Shown here piece after piece: positions 5,462 through 6,610 of a stretch of 6,610 nt of DNA. The notes under the pieces were generated by a model, which searched no databases, had not been told where the DNA came from, and saw only the letters and a list, made by a program, of their open reading frames with translations. The stretch spans positions 1-6,610 of the forward strand of contig CAMZET010000078.1 of assembly GCA_947305825.1 (NCBI GenBank), read 5' to 3'. Every line of letters begins with the position of its first letter. The first letter of the stretch is position 1. Origin of the DNA: an uncultured Verrucomicrobiota bacterium. Lineage in GTDB: Bacteria; Verrucomicrobiota; Kiritimatiellia; RFP12; UBA1067. The translations under genes and the position numbers were made by a program.

Positions 5462-6604
5462 ATGGAAAGCAAAGCGATTTCGCGGTTGGCGGCGGCGGTA
5501 TGCGCCGCCGGGTTCGCCGTTTCTGCCGCCGCTTCGACAATCGCGGTGGACAAGGCGGCGCGCGCCGTTTCCTTCGATGCTGTGGCTACCGGCTGCGGCC
5601 AGGACGCGACGGTCGAGTTCTTCCTGGCGGGGCCGGGGTCCGACCACGACTACGAGACGATGTTCCTTCTTGTCGATTCGGTGGCCGAGTTGGCGGCGGC
5701 GTTCGATGAAGCGGGCATTCCGCGCGGCCGCCCGGTTTCCTACCGCGACTGCCGCTTCTGGCCGGTCGGCGAGAAGGTGGTGTTCGAGCCTGATTTGTGG
5801 GATTTCATCGCCGAGACGCGCGGCGAACCGAAAGCCCCGGTCGTATTCACCGGCGGGTCGCGCTCATCCGACGGTGCGCCGCACGCCGCCACCAACATGC
5901 CCTTGGCTGTCTTTGCGCTCTACGACTGCGGGCAGTCCCTGATGCAGTTCGACGACTCCCTGGCGCAGGGCGCGACTTACGGGAGATTCCGCCCGGCCCT
6001 CGATCTCCCTCGCGGCGAAAGACGCCGCTTCACCGTCCGCTGGGACGGCAAAGCCGGAACCGAGCACGTAGAACTCGCGCTGAAGCCCGGCGGCATACGC
6101 GACGCGATCGCCGCGCTCCGCGAAAGAAGCGCCGCGCGAGAGCTGGACGTCACCGTCTCGTTCGCGCCGGAAATGACGGTGGGCGAAGCCTCGGCCGCCG
6201 CCGCCGCGCTCCAGATGCTCGACTCCCCGCGCGTGAAGTTCAACGGATTCGCACAGGGACAGTTCTTCTACAGCGCTTTCCGTCCGCTAGAAAAGTGGCG
6301 TGACAGAACGGAGCGCCTTACACAGCCATACGAAATACGCCTCGGGAGCGGCTTGCCGCCGCGCCTGACCGTCGTCGAAGAGGACTGGACGACAAACACG
6401 CAGTCGCCGGACCCTCTCCTCGTCGTGCACGAGAACGTTGCTTTCGCCGACATAGGCGCCAAGTGGCCCTTGACCGACACGTGCCTCGTCTTCGCGCCGC
6501 GCGACACTCCCGTTTCGGAGGTCTTCGCACTGCGCAAGCTCCTCCCGCCGGAAGTCTCCAACTGGTATGTCTACGCCGACGGCGCTCCGGCGACGGCTAA
6601 TTGA
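5462..6604 (+). CDS. Secreted YdjY-like domain protein with an unrecognised C-terminal half
   Basis: Encodes 380 aa. Residues 1-24 look like a Sec signal peptide: K4 and R8, then an Ala-rich hydrophobic core, with likely cleavage after A22-A23-A24. Residues about 25-195 resemble the YdjY domain as seen in planctomycete and verrucomicrobial proteins: IAVDKAARAVSF (27-38), a VEFFLA strand (51-56), DYETM (63-67), a helix leading to AGIPRGRPV (84-92), then VVFTGGS (127-133) and a charged LPRGERRRFTVRW strand (182-194). The function of YdjY domains is not established. Residues about 196-380 I do not recognise. They contain two similar strand-helix-strand units, about 230-263 and 341-374, each starting around FAP and a Thr/Val motif, which recalls repeated small alpha/beta domains such as the ExbD periplasmic fold, but this is weak. 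Location should be periplasmic or extracellular. Start is fixed by the strong Shine-Dalgarno. It probably shares the aminotransferase transcript; no functional link is evident. The gene is complete, with stop 6 nt before the window end. Confidence 0.8.
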   Translation: MESKAISRLAAAVCAAGFAVSAAASTIAVDKAARAVSFDAVATGCGQDATVEFFLAGPGSDHDYETMFLLVDSVAELAAAFDEAGIPRGRPVSYRDCRFWPVGEKVVFEPDLWDFIAETRGEPKAPVVFTGGSRSSDGAPHAATNMPLAVFALYDCGQSLMQFDDSLAQGATYGRFRPALDLPRGERRRFTVRWDGKAGTEHVELALKPGGIRDAIAALRERSAARELDVTVSFAPEMTVGEASAAAAALQMLDSPRVKFNGFAQGQFFYSAFRPLEKWRDRTERLTQPYEIRLGSGLPPRLTVVEEDWTTNTQSPDPLLVVHENVAFADIGAKWPLTDTCLVFAPRDTPVSEVFALRKLLPPEVSNWYVYADGAPATAN

Positions 6605-6610
6605 CAAAGC

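Overview
The window is a GC-rich, all plus-strand stretch of bacterial chromosome carrying mostly housekeeping genes. The organism cannot be fixed from sequence alone. The UvrA sequence variant, the secreted YdjY-like protein and the high GC would suit a member of the PVC group (Verrucomicrobiota, Kiritimatiellota or Lentisphaerota), but this is a guess at modest confidence. I found no mobile element, CRISPR array or clear accessory cassette.

Left part (1-1215) is an RNA-metabolism cluster. It holds the 3' half of tRNA-His with an encoded CCA, then (15 nt later) a coiled-coil plus C4 zinc-ribbon protein (63-791), then (24 nt later) a complete bacterial type A RNase P RNA, rnpB (816-1201). No convincing promoter is visible in the short gaps, so tRNA, mRNA and RNase P RNA may share one primary transcript. 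A U-tract just after the rnpB P1 helix is the best candidate for its end.

Centre (1202-4146): a 173-nt gap with two inverted repeats and an extended -10 promoter leads into full-length uvrA (923 aa), the damage-recognition ATPase of nucleotide excision repair. Both ABC modules and the zinc-binding cysteine pairs are intact.

Right part (4147-6610): an 83-nt gap ends in a near-perfect extended -10 element embedded in a 15-nt palindrome, then a PLP-dependent class I/II aminotransferase (4230-5441). Twenty nt downstream, with a strong Shine-Dalgarno, lies a secreted protein with an N-terminal YdjY-like domain and an unrecognised C-terminal half (5462-6604). These two look like one operon.

The most notable regulatory signal is that uvrA and the aminotransferase both have an extended -10 box ending only 7-8 nt before the start codon and no Shine-Dalgarno, which predicts leaderless mRNAs. 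The two other genes carry normal Shine-Dalgarno sequences. I see no strong case for a wholly new system; the best leads are the leaderless promoters, the palindrome on the aminotransferase promoter, the rnpB 3' trailer that can pair with a conserved core segment, and the undescribed C-terminal domain of the last protein.
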